Shown: piece after piece, positions 16,235-26,785 of the stretch
Numbering within the stretch: the first letter of the stretch is position 1
Layout of the letters: each line of letters starts with the position of its first letter
From: Rubrivirga sp046845755
GTDB lineage: Bacteria > Bacteroidota > Rhodothermia > Rhodothermales > Rubricoccaceae
Assembly: GCF_046845755.1 (NCBI RefSeq)
Contig: NZ_CP177357.1
Location: 124,001 to 188,000 of the forward strand
DNA length: 64,000 bases
Direction: 5' to 3'
Notes under the pieces: model-generated
The model's input: the letters and a program-made list of their open reading frames with translations, nothing else
Told to the model about the DNA's origin: nothing
Database searches by the model: none
Made by a program: the position numbers and the translations under genes

Positions 16235-16699
16235 TCAGCCGCCGAACGGCACCGTCCAGGCGTCCGGCCGGCCGGCGCCCGCTAGCGACGCCGCCAGCCG
16301 GAGCAGCCGGGCCTGCTCGGGCCACGCCAGCCGTGACGCAGCCGCCTCGGCCCCTAGCCACGCGAACGCGTCGTGCTCGTCGTCCAGCGCCGGGTCGCCC
16401 GCGACCTCGGCCGCGAACGCGGGCGCCAGCACCACGCGGTCCGTCGCCACGTCGTAGTGCGCGTTGACGGAGGGCAGCGCCCACAGGCCGAGAAGGCCGG
16501 CGCCGGGCGCCCACCCCGTCTCCTCGGCCAGCTCGCGGAGCGCCGTCTGCCCCGCCGTCTCGTCGCCCTCGACCTTCCCGCCGACCATGCGCCAACTCGC
16601 GGCGTACGCCCGCCCCGGCGACCGGCGCAGCACCAGCCAATCGGCCCCGCCGCGGCGGTACGGGTACACGTCGACGGCGTGGGCGGAAACGGTGGGCAT
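16235..16699 (-). CDS. Nudix hydrolase
   Basis: This 154-residue cytoplasmic protein has a perfect Nudix box at residues 41-63: Gly41, Glu47, Arg55-Glu56-Leu57, Glu59-Glu60 and Gly62. Enzymes of this fold cleave nucleoside diphosphates linked to another group, using Mg2+ bound by the box glutamates. The short upstream region (VSAHAVDVYPYRRGGADWLVLRR) and the DEHDAFAWLG segment after the box resemble dATP/NTP pyrophosphohydrolase-type Nudix proteins, but the substrate is not decidable from sequence. I start at the ATG at 16699, since residues further upstream do not belong to the fold. Confidence 0.92.
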   Translation of the reverse strand: MPTVSAHAVDVYPYRRGGADWLVLRRSPGRAYAASWRMVGGKVEGDETAGQTALRELAEETGWAPGAGLLGLWALPSVNAHYDVATDRVVLAPAFAAEVAGDPALDDEHDAFAWLGAEAAASRLAWPEQARLLRLAASLAGAGRPDAWTVPFGG

Positions 16700-16751
16700 G
16701 AGAGTGGGGGAGGGGGGCGAAACGGAATCCGGCGGGCCGGGTTCACGGCCC

Positions 16752-16964
16752 ATGGACGACCGGATCTACCTCATCATCGCGGTGACCTTCTTCGGGTTCC
16801 TGGCGCTCGCGTTCGTCCTGCTGTTCCCGGTCTGGCGCTTCCTGCGCCGTCAGGAGCGGATGGCCGACGACTGGACGCCCGACGCCATCGCCCGCCGGCA
16901 GACGGCCGCGCGCGCCGCCCGCCCCGAGGCGCCGGACCCCGACGAGGACGCGCCCGCGCCCTGA
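16752..16964 (+). CDS. small single-pass membrane protein
   Basis: This 70-residue product has one transmembrane helix at about residues 5-26 (YLIIAVTFFGFLALAFVLLF). A short basic stretch (RFLRRQ) follows, and then a soluble Ala/Pro/Asp-rich tail, presumably cytoplasmic. The ATG lies 50 bp from the divergent Nudix gene start. No family recognised. The clear helix, positive-inside pattern and proper start argue that it is real in spite of its size. Confidence 0.65.
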   Translation: MDDRIYLIIAVTFFGFLALAFVLLFPVWRFLRRQERMADDWTPDAIARRQTAARAARPEAPDPDEDAPAP

Positions 16965-16999
16965 GCCCCGCCGCCACCTGGGCCGCCCGCGCGACACGG

Positions 17000-17521
17000 C
17001 TACAGCCGCACCCAGGGGCGGAGCTGCTCGACCGTCTTCGGGCCGATCCCCCGGACCTCCGCCAGCTGGTCGGCGCTGCGGAAGGGGCCGTGCGCCCGGC
17101 GGTACTCGACGATCCGCCCCGCCAGTGCGGGCCCGATTCGAGGCAGCCGCTGCAAGTCCGCCTCCGACGCCGTGTTGACGTTCGTCGGGACCGGCGGGGG
17201 CTTGCCGGACCGCCGCGGTGCGGCGGCCCGCTCGACGGCCGCCTCCGCGACCTCGGCGGCTGCCGAGTCGCCCGCCGATTCGGACTCGGCTGCGGGCGCC
17301 GCCAGCGCGAGCGGGGCGGCGGGCGGAGCGGTCGTGTCGGCGGCGGCCGTGGCGAAGGCGGCGTCGGCGGCCGCGTAGAGGTCGGCTGGGACGGGCTGGA
17401 CGCGGCCCTGTAGGTGCAGCGCGACCGCGCCGCCGACGAGGGCGATCAGGACGGCGAGGGCCGCCGAGCCTTCGGGCCCCGTCAGCCCCGTCCGGGTTTG
17501 CAGGCGGTAGAGCCAGCGCAT
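17000..17521 (-). CDS. ComEA-like helix-hairpin-helix DNA-binding protein
   Basis: The 173-residue product has an N-terminal membrane anchor (about 17-36, SAALAVLIALVGGAVAL), a long Ala/Pro/Glu linker (about 40-110) and a C-terminal double helix-hairpin-helix domain: NVNTASEADLQRLPRIGPALAGRIVEYR, then LAEVRGIGPKTVEQLRPW. This is the ComEA layout, where the HhH pair grips double-stranded DNA outside the inner membrane during natural transformation. Other competence genes are not nearby, so a role in DNA uptake is inference. The ATG beginning MRWLYRL is chosen because it places the anchor correctly. Confidence 0.88.
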   Translation of the reverse strand: MRWLYRLQTRTGLTGPEGSAALAVLIALVGGAVALHLQGRVQPVPADLYAAADAAFATAAADTTAPPAAPLALAAPAAESESAGDSAAAEVAEAAVERAAAPRRSGKPPPVPTNVNTASEADLQRLPRIGPALAGRIVEYRRAHGPFRSADQLAEVRGIGPKTVEQLRPWVRL

Positions 17522-17689
17522 CGCGCCAGGAGGCAGAGCCCCCATAGACCCGCGAGACCCCCCCCACATAACCTCGGCCCGCCGATTTCACAGACCGCCC
17601 GACGGCCGGGGCCCACCAAACTCACCGAAAGCGCAGAGCCGAGGCCCACACAGAGGGCTAGGCTTCGGTCGATACCGAAACCCCATCTG

Positions 17690-19072
17690 ATGAAGTACAT
17701 CTCCCTCGGCGACACGGACGAGATCGCCGCCTCCTGCCACCACCTCACGTTCGGGGGCACCGGCCTGATCCTGGACGCCGGCATGGACCCCGACAAGGAC
17801 GGCTACGCGGCCGTCCCGCCGTTCGAGCTCTTGAAGAGCCGCCCGGTCGACCACGTCGTGATCACGCACGCGCACCACGACCACCTCGGCTCCCTCCCCG
17901 TCCTGTCGAAGGAGGTGCCCCACGCCCAGATCCACATGTCGCGCCCGACGGCGCTGCTGGCGGAGATGCTGCTCCCGTCGTCGGCGCGGCTGCAGAAGCG
18001 GCGCGTCCGCGAGGGCTCGACCACGACGGCGCCCGTGTTCGACGTCGAGATGGCCGAGGCGCTGAGCTACCTCTACGACACGCACCTGCTCGACACGCCG
18101 TTCGACCTGCGCGGGCACAAGGCGGAGGGCCCGCTCGCGGGCACGTTCTACCACGCCAGCCACGTGCTCGGCGCGGTCGGCCTCATGATCGACGGGTACG
18201 ACGGCGGCCAGCGCAAGCGGGTCTTCTACACGTCCGACACCAGCCTCCAGCCCCAGACCATCCTGCCCGAGGCCGACTACCCGGCCGGCCCCGTCGACGT
18301 GCTCCTGCTGGAGTCGACGCTCGGTGCCGACCCCGACGCGGAGACGACCTCGCGCAAGGCCGAGGAAAAGCGGCTCGGCCAGGCCATGGCCGACGTGCTC
18401 GAGGGCGGCGGCGTCGTGCTCCTGCCCGTCTTCGCGCTCGGCCGCAGCCAGGACATGCTGGCGCTGATCGACCGGTTCAAGCAGCGCGGCCTGCTCCCCG
18501 AGGACACGCCCGTCTACACCGCCGGCTCGATGCGCGGCGTCGCCGAGGTCTACGACAAGACGCGCGAGAGCACGCCCCGCCTCGACCCCGACTTCGAGGT
18601 CTACGGCGTCGATCAGGAGCGCTACCCGCGCACCCAGAAGCGCAAGAACGAGGCGCTCGCCAAGCCGGGCATCTTCGTGCTCACCTCGGGGATGCTCTTC
18701 GAGCGGACCCCGTCGTTCGACCTGGCTCGCCAGATCGTCTCCGACTCGCGCCACGGCATCTTTTTCGTTGGGTTCTCCAAGGAGGGCTCGCCGGGCGACC
18801 GGCTCCAGACCGCCGCCAGCAACGGCGGCTCGATGGTGTTCGACAGCGACGAGGGCCCGGTGTCCATCAAGGCGCGCATCGAGCGGTTCCGCTTTTCGGG
18901 CCACAGCCACCGCCAGGACCTCATCGCGGTCGTCGAGCACGTCAAGCCCCGCACCGTCATCCTGGTCCACGGCGAGACGGCGGCCAAGGAGTGGATGAAG
19001 GAGGCCATCGAGCGCGAGCACCCCGACGTCCGCGTGATCGTGCCCGAGCAGGGCGAGGAGATCGAGCTGTAA
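17690..19072 (+). CDS. beta-CASP metallo-beta-lactamase RNA exonuclease-like protein
   Basis: This 460-residue cytoplasmic protein has the metallo-beta-lactamase zinc motif HAHHDH (residues 60-65) and further metal ligands (GTFYHASHVLGAVGL, FYTSDTS). A beta-CASP insertion follows (LLPVFALGRSQDMLALID, then PVYTAGSMRGV) and a C-terminal FSGHSHRQDL with VHGETAAKEWM. This layout is that of CPSF/RNase J-related mRNA 3'-end processing or RNA exonuclease proteins. Exact substrate not determinable. The start is ATG 17690; frame upstream overlaps the divergent comEA promoter region and does not fit the family. Confidence 0.92.
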   Translation: MKYISLGDTDEIAASCHHLTFGGTGLILDAGMDPDKDGYAAVPPFELLKSRPVDHVVITHAHHDHLGSLPVLSKEVPHAQIHMSRPTALLAEMLLPSSARLQKRRVREGSTTTAPVFDVEMAEALSYLYDTHLLDTPFDLRGHKAEGPLAGTFYHASHVLGAVGLMIDGYDGGQRKRVFYTSDTSLQPQTILPEADYPAGPVDVLLLESTLGADPDAETTSRKAEEKRLGQAMADVLEGGGVVLLPVFALGRSQDMLALIDRFKQRGLLPEDTPVYTAGSMRGVAEVYDKTRESTPRLDPDFEVYGVDQERYPRTQKRKNEALAKPGIFVLTSGMLFERTPSFDLARQIVSDSRHGIFFVGFSKEGSPGDRLQTAASNGGSMVFDSDEGPVSIKARIERFRFSGHSHRQDLIAVVEHVKPRTVILVHGETAAKEWMKEAIEREHPDVRVIVPEQGEEIEL

Positions 19073-19082
19073 CGCAACCTGA

Positions 19083-19158
19083 ATGAGAAGAGGAGGGGAC
19101 GAAAGGAGGAAAGGGGGCTCCACAGCGCAGCTTCTCCGCCTCTTCTCGTCATCTCACT
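19083..19158 (+). repeat. purine/pyrimidine-rich inverted repeat
   Basis: The spacer between the beta-CASP and thioesterase genes holds a purine-rich arm (GAGAAGAGGAGG, about 19085-19096, extending to about 19114) and a downstream pyrimidine-rich arm (CCTCTTCTCGTCATCTCAC) that is nearly its reverse complement. It could form a large hairpin and may act as a transcript end. It resembles the element inside lipB. Confidence 0.5.
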
Positions 19159-19166
19159 GAACGAAG

Positions 19167-19646
19167 ATGACCCCCGACCTCTCCGGCGACGCCGGCTGGC
19201 AACCCCTCGCGTCCTTCGCCACGGCGATGGGGACGGAGTCGTTCGTCTCGACCGACGACGGCGGCCGCATCCGCGTCCGCTACTACACCGACGACGCCGG
19301 CCGCGTTTGGGTGCGGGCCTGGTTCGGGCCCGGCGCCGAGGGCCCGCCCGGCCACACGCACGGCGGCGCGCTCGCGGCCCTCCTCGACGAGGCGATGGGC
19401 ATGGCCGCGCTGGCGTCGGGCCGCATTGTGGTCGCCGCGCGGATCGAGGTCGACTTCCGGGCGCTCGTCCCGTTGGGCCACGTCGTCACCGCCGAGGTGG
19501 CGGTCGGCGAGGCCGTGGGCGTGAAGGTGCCCGTCCGCGCCGTGCTCCGCCGGGGCGAGACCGTCGTGTGCGAGGCGACCGGCCTGTTCGTGGAGGTGGG
19601 CCAGGAGGGCATGGGCGAGGCCGCCACGCGAGCCGGCCGGACGTAA
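19167..19646 (+). CDS. PaaI-type hotdog-fold thioesterase
   Basis: This 159-residue cytoplasmic protein has the hotdog signature GHTHGGALAALLDEAMG (about 62-78), in which the HGG...LDE pattern carries the active-site residues. IEVDFRALVPLG and VRAVLRRGETVVCEATGLFVEV strands follow. Members hydrolyse acyl-CoA thioesters; the acyl group here is unknown. It follows the beta-CASP gene by about 95 bp and is followed about 60 bp later by a thioredoxin-fold gene. Confidence 0.88.
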   Translation: MTPDLSGDAGWQPLASFATAMGTESFVSTDDGGRIRVRYYTDDAGRVWVRAWFGPGAEGPPGHTHGGALAALLDEAMGMAALASGRIVVAARIEVDFRALVPLGHVVTAEVAVGEAVGVKVPVRAVLRRGETVVCEATGLFVEVGQEGMGEAATRAGRT

Positions 19647-19709
19647 GAGCGGGACCGCGTCGCCCGTCGGGCGTAGGTCCGGCCCCGCCCCGATCCCCTC
19701 CCGCTCTGC

Positions 19710-20276
19710 ATGACCTCGCACCTCGCCACCGCCGCCGACCGCTCCGCCGACTGGGCCCGCGCCACCCCTTTCGAGCCCTGGCTCGCCGCCGCCGAGGACC
19801 TGGTCGAGCTGTGGACCTCCGCGTACGACCGCGCCCGCGTCTCCGACGACCTGGTCGCCCGTGTCGACGCGGTCCCCGGGGCGTGGAAGCTCCTGGTGAT
19901 CACCGAGGACTGGTGCATCGACGCGACGACGACCGTCCCGCCGCTCGCGCGCCTCGCCGAGCTGGCGGAGTCGCTCGAGCTCCGCGTGCTCGACCGCGAC
20001 GAGAACCTGCCGTTGATGGACGAGCACTTGACGAACGGCCGCGCGCGGTCCATCCCCGTCGCCATCGTGCTGGACCCGACGGGCACCGAGCGCGGCTGGT
20101 GGGGCCCCCGCCCGGCCGACCTCCAGGCCTGGTTCGAGGGGACGGGCGCCGAGATCGACAAGGACGAGCGCTACAAGGAGCTCCGCCGGTGGTACGCCCG
20201 CGACCGCGGCCAGAGCACGCTCGACGAGGTCGTCGCCCTCATCGAGGCCGCCAGCGGCTTCGGCGCCGTCGGCTAG
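19710..20276 (+). CDS. thioredoxin-like protein, single active-site cysteine
   Basis: The 188-residue product resembles the thioredoxin-fold family with an EDWC motif. The segment LLVITEDWCIDATTTVPPLARLAE (Cys69) is followed by LRVLDRDENLPLMDEHL, a conserved RSIPVAIVLDP cis-proline loop, and RGWWGPRPADLQ. Only one Cys of the usual CxxC pair is present, so it is not a standard dithiol oxidoreductase. No signal peptide, hence cytoplasmic. It lies 41 bp upstream of the DsbA-like gene, and the two could be cotranscribed. Function beyond the fold is unknown. Confidence 0.82.
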   Translation: MTSHLATAADRSADWARATPFEPWLAAAEDLVELWTSAYDRARVSDDLVARVDAVPGAWKLLVITEDWCIDATTTVPPLARLAELAESLELRVLDRDENLPLMDEHLTNGRARSIPVAIVLDPTGTERGWWGPRPADLQAWFEGTGAEIDKDERYKELRRWYARDRGQSTLDEVVALIEAASGFGAVG

Positions 20277-20317
20277 CGCGCACCGCTTGCGTTTCCCAGC
20301 CTGTTCTCCCCCGACCG

Positions 20318-20848
20318 ATGCCCCTGACGCCGCCCCTCTCCGACGCCGACCACCTCGCCGGGCCCGACGACGCGCTCGTCACGCTCGTCCAGTACGGCGA
20401 CTTTGAGTGCCCGTACTCGAAGGACGTCCACGACATCGTGCGCGAGATCCGCGACAAGCACGCGTTGGGCGTGCGGTTCGTGTTTCGGCACTACCCGCTC
20501 CGCCCGCACCCGAACGCGCTCGCGGCCGCCGTCGCCGCCGAAGAGGCCGCGCGCCAGGGCGGCTTCTGGTTGCTCCACGACCGGATGTACGCGCACCAGC
20601 TGAGCCTGCGCCCGAGCGACCTCGCCGCGCATGCCGAAGCCGTCGGCCTGGACGGCGCGGCGGTCCGAAAGGCCGTCGACGCGAAGCAAGGTGCCGACGC
20701 GATCCTGGCCCAGAAAAAGGAGGCCGTCGCCGCCGGCGTCCGCACGACGCTGGGGCTGTGGATCGACGGCGAGTGGATCGAGGAGGACGACCTGGAAGAG
20801 GCGCTCGTCGAGCGCGTCATCAAGCCCCTCCACGCCGCCGGGCTCTGA
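20318..20848 (+). CDS. DsbA-family thioredoxin-fold protein
   Basis: This 176-residue protein opens with DHLAGPDDALVTLVQYGDFECPYSK, in which Cys31-Pro-Tyr-Ser34 replaces the usual CxxC. A helical insertion (AAAVAAEEAARQGGFWLLHDRMY) and the LGLWIDGEW loop complete the DsbA/FrnE-like fold. With one active-site cysteine and no signal peptide it is unlikely to be a periplasmic disulfide oxidase. The related NhaA-fusion and FrnE-like families are possible homologues. It is the second of two adjacent thioredoxin-fold genes. Confidence 0.85.
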   Translation: MPLTPPLSDADHLAGPDDALVTLVQYGDFECPYSKDVHDIVREIRDKHALGVRFVFRHYPLRPHPNALAAAVAAEEAARQGGFWLLHDRMYAHQLSLRPSDLAAHAEAVGLDGAAVRKAVDAKQGADAILAQKKEAVAAGVRTTLGLWIDGEWIEEDDLEEALVERVIKPLHAAGL

Positions 20849-20884
20849 TCCGGATCGACCGGCCGGCGCCAGCCGGCCGCACAT

Positions 20885-20919
20885 AAAAGGCGCCCGGCCT
20901 CGCGAGGAGGCCGGGCGCC
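20885..20919 (-). terminator. rho-independent terminator, near-copy of the hppA terminator
   Basis: Arms at 20889-20900 and 20908-20919 pair almost perfectly around a short GCGA-containing loop, and the plus strand has AAAA just before the left arm, which reads as a T-run on the minus strand. The sequence is almost identical to the terminator at 22860-22896 behind hppA. It should end a minus-strand transcript coming from above 20925, yet no convincing gene is present there. Confidence 0.75.
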
Positions 20920-21254
20920 GGGTCCGTCTGGCGGCGTGCGCGAGCGTGACTCTCCGCCGCGGCCGGGACCAGATCGGCGTCCTCCGGGGAACGGACCTGC
21001 GCGTCGTCCCAGGTCGCCGCGTCGCTCGGCTCGGCGTCTGCCACGAGCGGGCCCGTCAGAGCAGGGCTGTGGGAGGGCAGGCGCGCCGACATCGTCGCCT
21101 CTTCGCCAGGACAAGCCGCAGGGCCCTCTTAAATCAGCACAAGCTCGACTCGTCGTACGATCAGGAAGTCGTGCGCGGCGGCTGGCCTACGCCTATGCTC
21201 TTCCGGCAGCGCCGTCCGCCCGGATGGCGACCCCACGCCTTCCCTCGCCCATTC
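20920..21254. other. intergenic region with no clear gene, partly similar to the hppA 3' end
   Basis: This stretch separates the DsbA-like gene from the OmpA/PKD gene. Near 20925-20990 it shares short blocks with the 3' end of hppA (LVPA coding block, then CGCTCGCG and CCAGACG) in front of the shared terminator, but no minus-strand stop codon lies before that terminator. Around 21110-21180 the sequence is visibly AT-richer and could hold the promoter of the downstream OmpA-type gene. No RNA gene was recognised. Confidence 0.5.
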
Positions 21255-22796
21255 ATGACGCGTCCTGCCCCCCGTTTCCAATCGTCCATCGTCCTCCTGT
21301 GGTGCGCGGCTCTGCTCCTGGGTTCCTCAGCACAGGCGCAGGTCGTCCGACCCAGCGACTCCCCCTATGTGATGCTTCGAGGGGCCGTGGTCGGCTACTT
21401 CGGAGATCTCAAGGGGGAGGCCTATCGCGAGCCCGATGGGGCCAACACGGGAGTCGGCGGCGAGATCGGCTACCGGTTCGGTGAGACCCTCTCGGTCGCC
21501 CTTGCGGGCTGGTACCACGACATCCCGGCGCTCAACGACGGCTTCCGCTTCGGCGGACGGGACAACGTGCAGGGCGGCGAGGCCGTCCAACTGCAAGCAC
21601 TCTTCCGCTACCTGCCGTTCGAGTCGTGGAGGGCCGCGCCCGTTGTCGAGGTCGGCGGCGCCCTCGTCTTCGGCCAGGGCACCGAGAACGAGCGCGACCC
21701 CGCCGGCGACCCCGACCAGGGCGTGCTCGGCTATGGCCCCGTGGTCGGCGTGGGCGTCGACATCTCGCTGACCCCGCAGGTCTCGCTGTTCCTCGCGGGC
21801 CAGACGACCATCGTCTTCCCCGACGTCGCGCTCGACGGCGCCGACCCGAGCTCCTTCGGCCTCGTTGCGGACAACGCGGGCTACGACATGCTCGCGAGCC
21901 TCGGCGGTGGCCTCAGCTTCGCGTTCCGCCCGCCCTACACGGCGGTCGCGATCCAGAGCCTGGAGTGCCCGTCCGACCTTGAGACCGGTGAGTCGGGCTC
22001 CTTCATGATGGTGACCAACGACGACGCTACGGCGCCGGTCGCCACGGCCTGGCAGTGGGGCGACGGGTCGGCCGGCTCCGGCACGACGGCCTCGCACGCG
22101 TTCTCGGCTCCGGGTGCGTACACCGCGACGGCGACGGTGGCGAACGTGGGCGGCGAGGACTCGGAGTCCTGCCTGATCGCCGTCACGGACCCGCCGGTCC
22201 CGGCCAGCCTTGCTGGCTGCCGTGCCTCCGCCACTCAGGTTGTCACCGGGGAGCAGGTCACCGTCAGCGCCACCCCCACCGACGCGGAGACAGTCTCGAT
22301 CGACTTTGGCGACGGCGCGTCGACCTCGACGCTCCCGGCCGACCACGCCTACAGCGACACCGGCGTCTACACGGTCACCGTCACGGCGACCAACCCGGTC
22401 GGCTCCGATACGTGTACGGTGAGTGTGACCGTCGCCGACGCCTTCTGTGCCACTCTCAGCGAGCTCGACCCGATGTCCTTCGGCGACGGCGCCACGATGC
22501 TCACTGACGAGGGCCGGAGCCAGATGATGGAGAACATCGGAGCCCTCCACCGCTGCTCGGATATCTGTGTGACGATCAACGGCTACTCGGACGGCGCCGA
22601 GCCGGGCGATGCGCTTCAGATCTCGCAAGACCGTGCCAATGCGGTCTTCGATTACTACGTGTCCCAGGGCATCGACGCGGACCGCTTCCGGGCGGTCGGC
22701 CGCGGTGCCGACGCGGACTCGACGGAGGACCCGGGCACGGGCGACAGCCATGCCCGCCGCGCCGACTCGATTCCGTCGTCTTGCGCTAGCTTTTAG
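21255..22796 (+). CDS. outer-membrane protein: beta-barrel, two PKD domains, OmpA-like domain
   Basis: The product has 513 residues with a signal peptide (about 1-29, ending AQA). About residues 35-235 form an eight-stranded-barrel-like porin domain rich in alternating strands. Two PKD-type Ig domains follow (about 235-315 and 325-405), each with a W-WGDG or IDFGDG motif and an HAFSAPGAYTATATV-like strand. The last about 100 residues are an OmpA/MotB peptidoglycan-binding domain (GYSDGAEPGDALQISQDRANAV, then YYVSQGIDADRFRAVGRG). It should tether the outer membrane to peptidoglycan. GC is somewhat lower than in the neighbours. It converges on hppA. Confidence 0.87.
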   Translation: MTRPAPRFQSSIVLLWCAALLLGSSAQAQVVRPSDSPYVMLRGAVVGYFGDLKGEAYREPDGANTGVGGEIGYRFGETLSVALAGWYHDIPALNDGFRFGGRDNVQGGEAVQLQALFRYLPFESWRAAPVVEVGGALVFGQGTENERDPAGDPDQGVLGYGPVVGVGVDISLTPQVSLFLAGQTTIVFPDVALDGADPSSFGLVADNAGYDMLASLGGGLSFAFRPPYTAVAIQSLECPSDLETGESGSFMMVTNDDATAPVATAWQWGDGSAGSGTTASHAFSAPGAYTATATVANVGGEDSESCLIAVTDPPVPASLAGCRASATQVVTGEQVTVSATPTDAETVSIDFGDGASTSTLPADHAYSDTGVYTVTVTATNPVGSDTCTVSVTVADAFCATLSELDPMSFGDGATMLTDEGRSQMMENIGALHRCSDICVTINGYSDGAEPGDALQISQDRANAVFDYYVSQGIDADRFRAVGRGADADSTEDPGTGDSHARRADSIPSSCASF

Positions 22797-22859
22797 CCGG
22801 ACCAAGCCGCTCCCCCTCTCCGCCTCGGCGCCGAGGTGGACGGTCTCGGGGGCGAGCCC

Positions 22860-22896
22860 AAAAAGGCGCCCGGCCTCGCGAGGAGACCGGGCGCCT
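22860..22896 (-). terminator. rho-independent terminator of hppA
   Basis: A strong GC hairpin (left arm 22865-22876, right arm 22884-22895) with AAAAA before it on the plus strand, which is a T-run on the minus strand. It lies 26 bp past the hppA stop codon. A near-identical copy is at 20885-20919. Confidence 0.85.
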
Positions 22897-22922
22897 GAAT
22901 CGTCTGACGGGTATCGCGAGCG

Positions 22923-25193
<2,271 letters not shown>

Positions 25194-25231
25194 GGTGTGT
25201 GTGTGTGCGAGCAAATGGCGGCCGCCGCGGC

Positions 25232-25879
25232 TTAGCGCCGGTTGTGCCGGTTCATGGCAGCGTCGAGCCCGTGTCGCGCGAACGTGAGCGACGCGTCGGC
25301 GGCGGCCTCGAGGGCCGCGTCGAGCGCGTCGCGTTCATCGTCGTCGAACGGGGACAGGACGAAGTCGACCTGGCCGCCACTCGGGAAACTATTTCCGACA
25401 CCTACACGCAATCGGGGAAACTCGGTGGATCCCACCGCATCGATGACGCTCCGGATGCCGTTGTGGCCCCCGTGCGAGCCCTTGCCCCGGATCCGGAGCG
25501 CGCCGAGCGGGAGGGCGAGGTCGTCGTAGACGACCAGCATCTCGGCCGGCGCCAGCCCGTAGCGGTCGAGGAGCGCGCCGACGGCCTGGCCGCTCCGGTT
25601 CATCCAGGTCAGCGGCCGGGCGACGGCGACCACGGGCGGGCTCGCGTCCGGGGCCTCCGGATCGGGCGGAACCACGGCCTCGGCGACGAACGCCTGGGCG
25701 GCCTCGGCGTCGAGCGCCACGCCCAGCCGCGCCGCCAGCCGGTCGACCACCATGAACCCGGCGTTGTGGCGCGTGCCCACGTAGTCGGGGCCCGGGTTGC
25801 CGAGCCCGACGATCAGGCGCGTGGCCGCGAGCGCGGGCGGCGGGGGAGCGGTGCCGAAGAGGCGGGACAGCCAGGACAT
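25232..25879 (-). CDS. pth: peptidyl-tRNA hydrolase
   Basis: Pth frees tRNA from prematurely released peptidyl-tRNA. The 215-residue product has the expected landmarks: IVGLGNPGPDYVGTRHNAGF (Asn28, catalytic His38), PLTWMNRSGQAV (substrate-binding Asn), VVYDDLALPLG (catalytic Asp) and KGSHGGHNGIRSVI. A short N-terminal extension of about 18 residues (SWLSRLFGTAPPPPA) precedes the core. It lies between rplY and hppA on the minus strand, the classical prs-rplY-pth neighbourhood, with about 38 bp to hppA. Confidence 0.95.
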   Translation of the reverse strand: MSWLSRLFGTAPPPPALAATRLIVGLGNPGPDYVGTRHNAGFMVVDRLAARLGVALDAEAAQAFVAEAVVPPDPEAPDASPPVVAVARPLTWMNRSGQAVGALLDRYGLAPAEMLVVYDDLALPLGALRIRGKGSHGGHNGIRSVIDAVGSTEFPRLRVGVGNSFPSGGQVDFVLSPFDDDERDALDAALEAAADASLTFARHGLDAAMNRHNRR

Positions 25880-25952
25880 GGGGGGCGCTGTAAAACGAGC
25901 GTAGGGGCACGGCGGCGGGCCGTGCCCCTACGGGAGCGGGTCGGGCGGAGGC

Positions 25953-26594
25953 TTAGGCCTCGTCGCCCTCGGCCTCCTCGCCGTCGGCGGGGGCCTCCAG
26001 GCCCTCGGCCATCTCGGTCGACAGGGTCTCCTCCTCCTCGACGACGGCGATGCGCGGGACGGTCACCGTCGCGATCGTGCGCGAGAGCTCGGTCAGGATC
26101 TCGATGTCCTCGCCGAGGTTGAGCTCCTCGACGTGGATCGACTCGTTGACGTCCATGTTGGACACGTCGATCGAGATGTGGCCCGGGATGTCCTTGGGCA
26201 GCGCCCGGATCTCGAGCTCGTTGACCGGCTGCGACAGGATGCCGCCGGCCTTGACGCCGCGGGGCGCGCCCTCGAGGCGGATCGGGACCACCATCGTCAG
26301 GAGCTCGCCGGCGGTCAGCGCCAGGAAGTCGGCGTGGATCGGCGTGTCGGTGACCGGGTGGAAGTCGACGTGCTTGAGGATGGCCTCGTGCTCGCCGCCG
26401 CCGGCGGTCAGCGCCACGCGGTAGGTCTCCGTGGTGAAGATCAGCGGGCGGAGCGCCAGCGTCTCGACGGCGAAGTGGACGGGCTCGGTGTGGGAGCCGT
26501 AGAGGACACACGGGACGAGGCCCTCGCGGCGGACGGCCTTGGTGGCGGCCTTGCCGGTCTCGCGCGCTTGCGTGTCGAGCGTGATGGACTGCAT
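25953..26594 (-). CDS. rplY: 50S ribosomal protein L25, Ctc form
   Basis: L25 binds 5S rRNA. The 213-residue product is the long Ctc/TL5 form with two domains: an N-terminal 5S-binding beta-barrel (QSITLDTQARETGKAATKAVRREGLVP...), a beta-rich C-terminal domain (PVNELEIRALPKDIPGHISIDVSNMDVNESI) and an acidic tail of about 40 residues. The ATG beginning MQSITL is chosen over an in-frame start 21 codons earlier because it matches the family N-terminus. It is upstream of pth on the same strand. Confidence 0.94.
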   Translation of the reverse strand: MQSITLDTQARETGKAATKAVRREGLVPCVLYGSHTEPVHFAVETLALRPLIFTTETYRVALTAGGGEHEAILKHVDFHPVTDTPIHADFLALTAGELLTMVVPIRLEGAPRGVKAGGILSQPVNELEIRALPKDIPGHISIDVSNMDVNESIHVEELNLGEDIEILTELSRTIATVTVPRIAVVEEEETLSTEMAEGLEAPADGEEAEGDEA

Positions 26595-26785
26595 GAGTTC
26601 GGGGTCGGGGTGCCGGCCGCACGACAGTACGCGGCCCGGAACCCGGAGCCTAGCCACCGATCGGGGGCCGCAACCGCGACAAATCTGAGAAGAGGCATCC
26701 GTCGGCGACAGCCCGACCCCGGCTTCCGGCCGCCGCCCTCATCCGAGGGCGGGGCCGCTACGTCCTGTCGCTCCGCTTCATCCAA

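Noticed and set aside
20820..21092. A 90-codon minus-strand open frame next to the duplicated terminator
   Set aside because: It reads through the terminator hairpin into the DsbA gene and shows no homology, so it is not called a gene; the region is kept as a finding.
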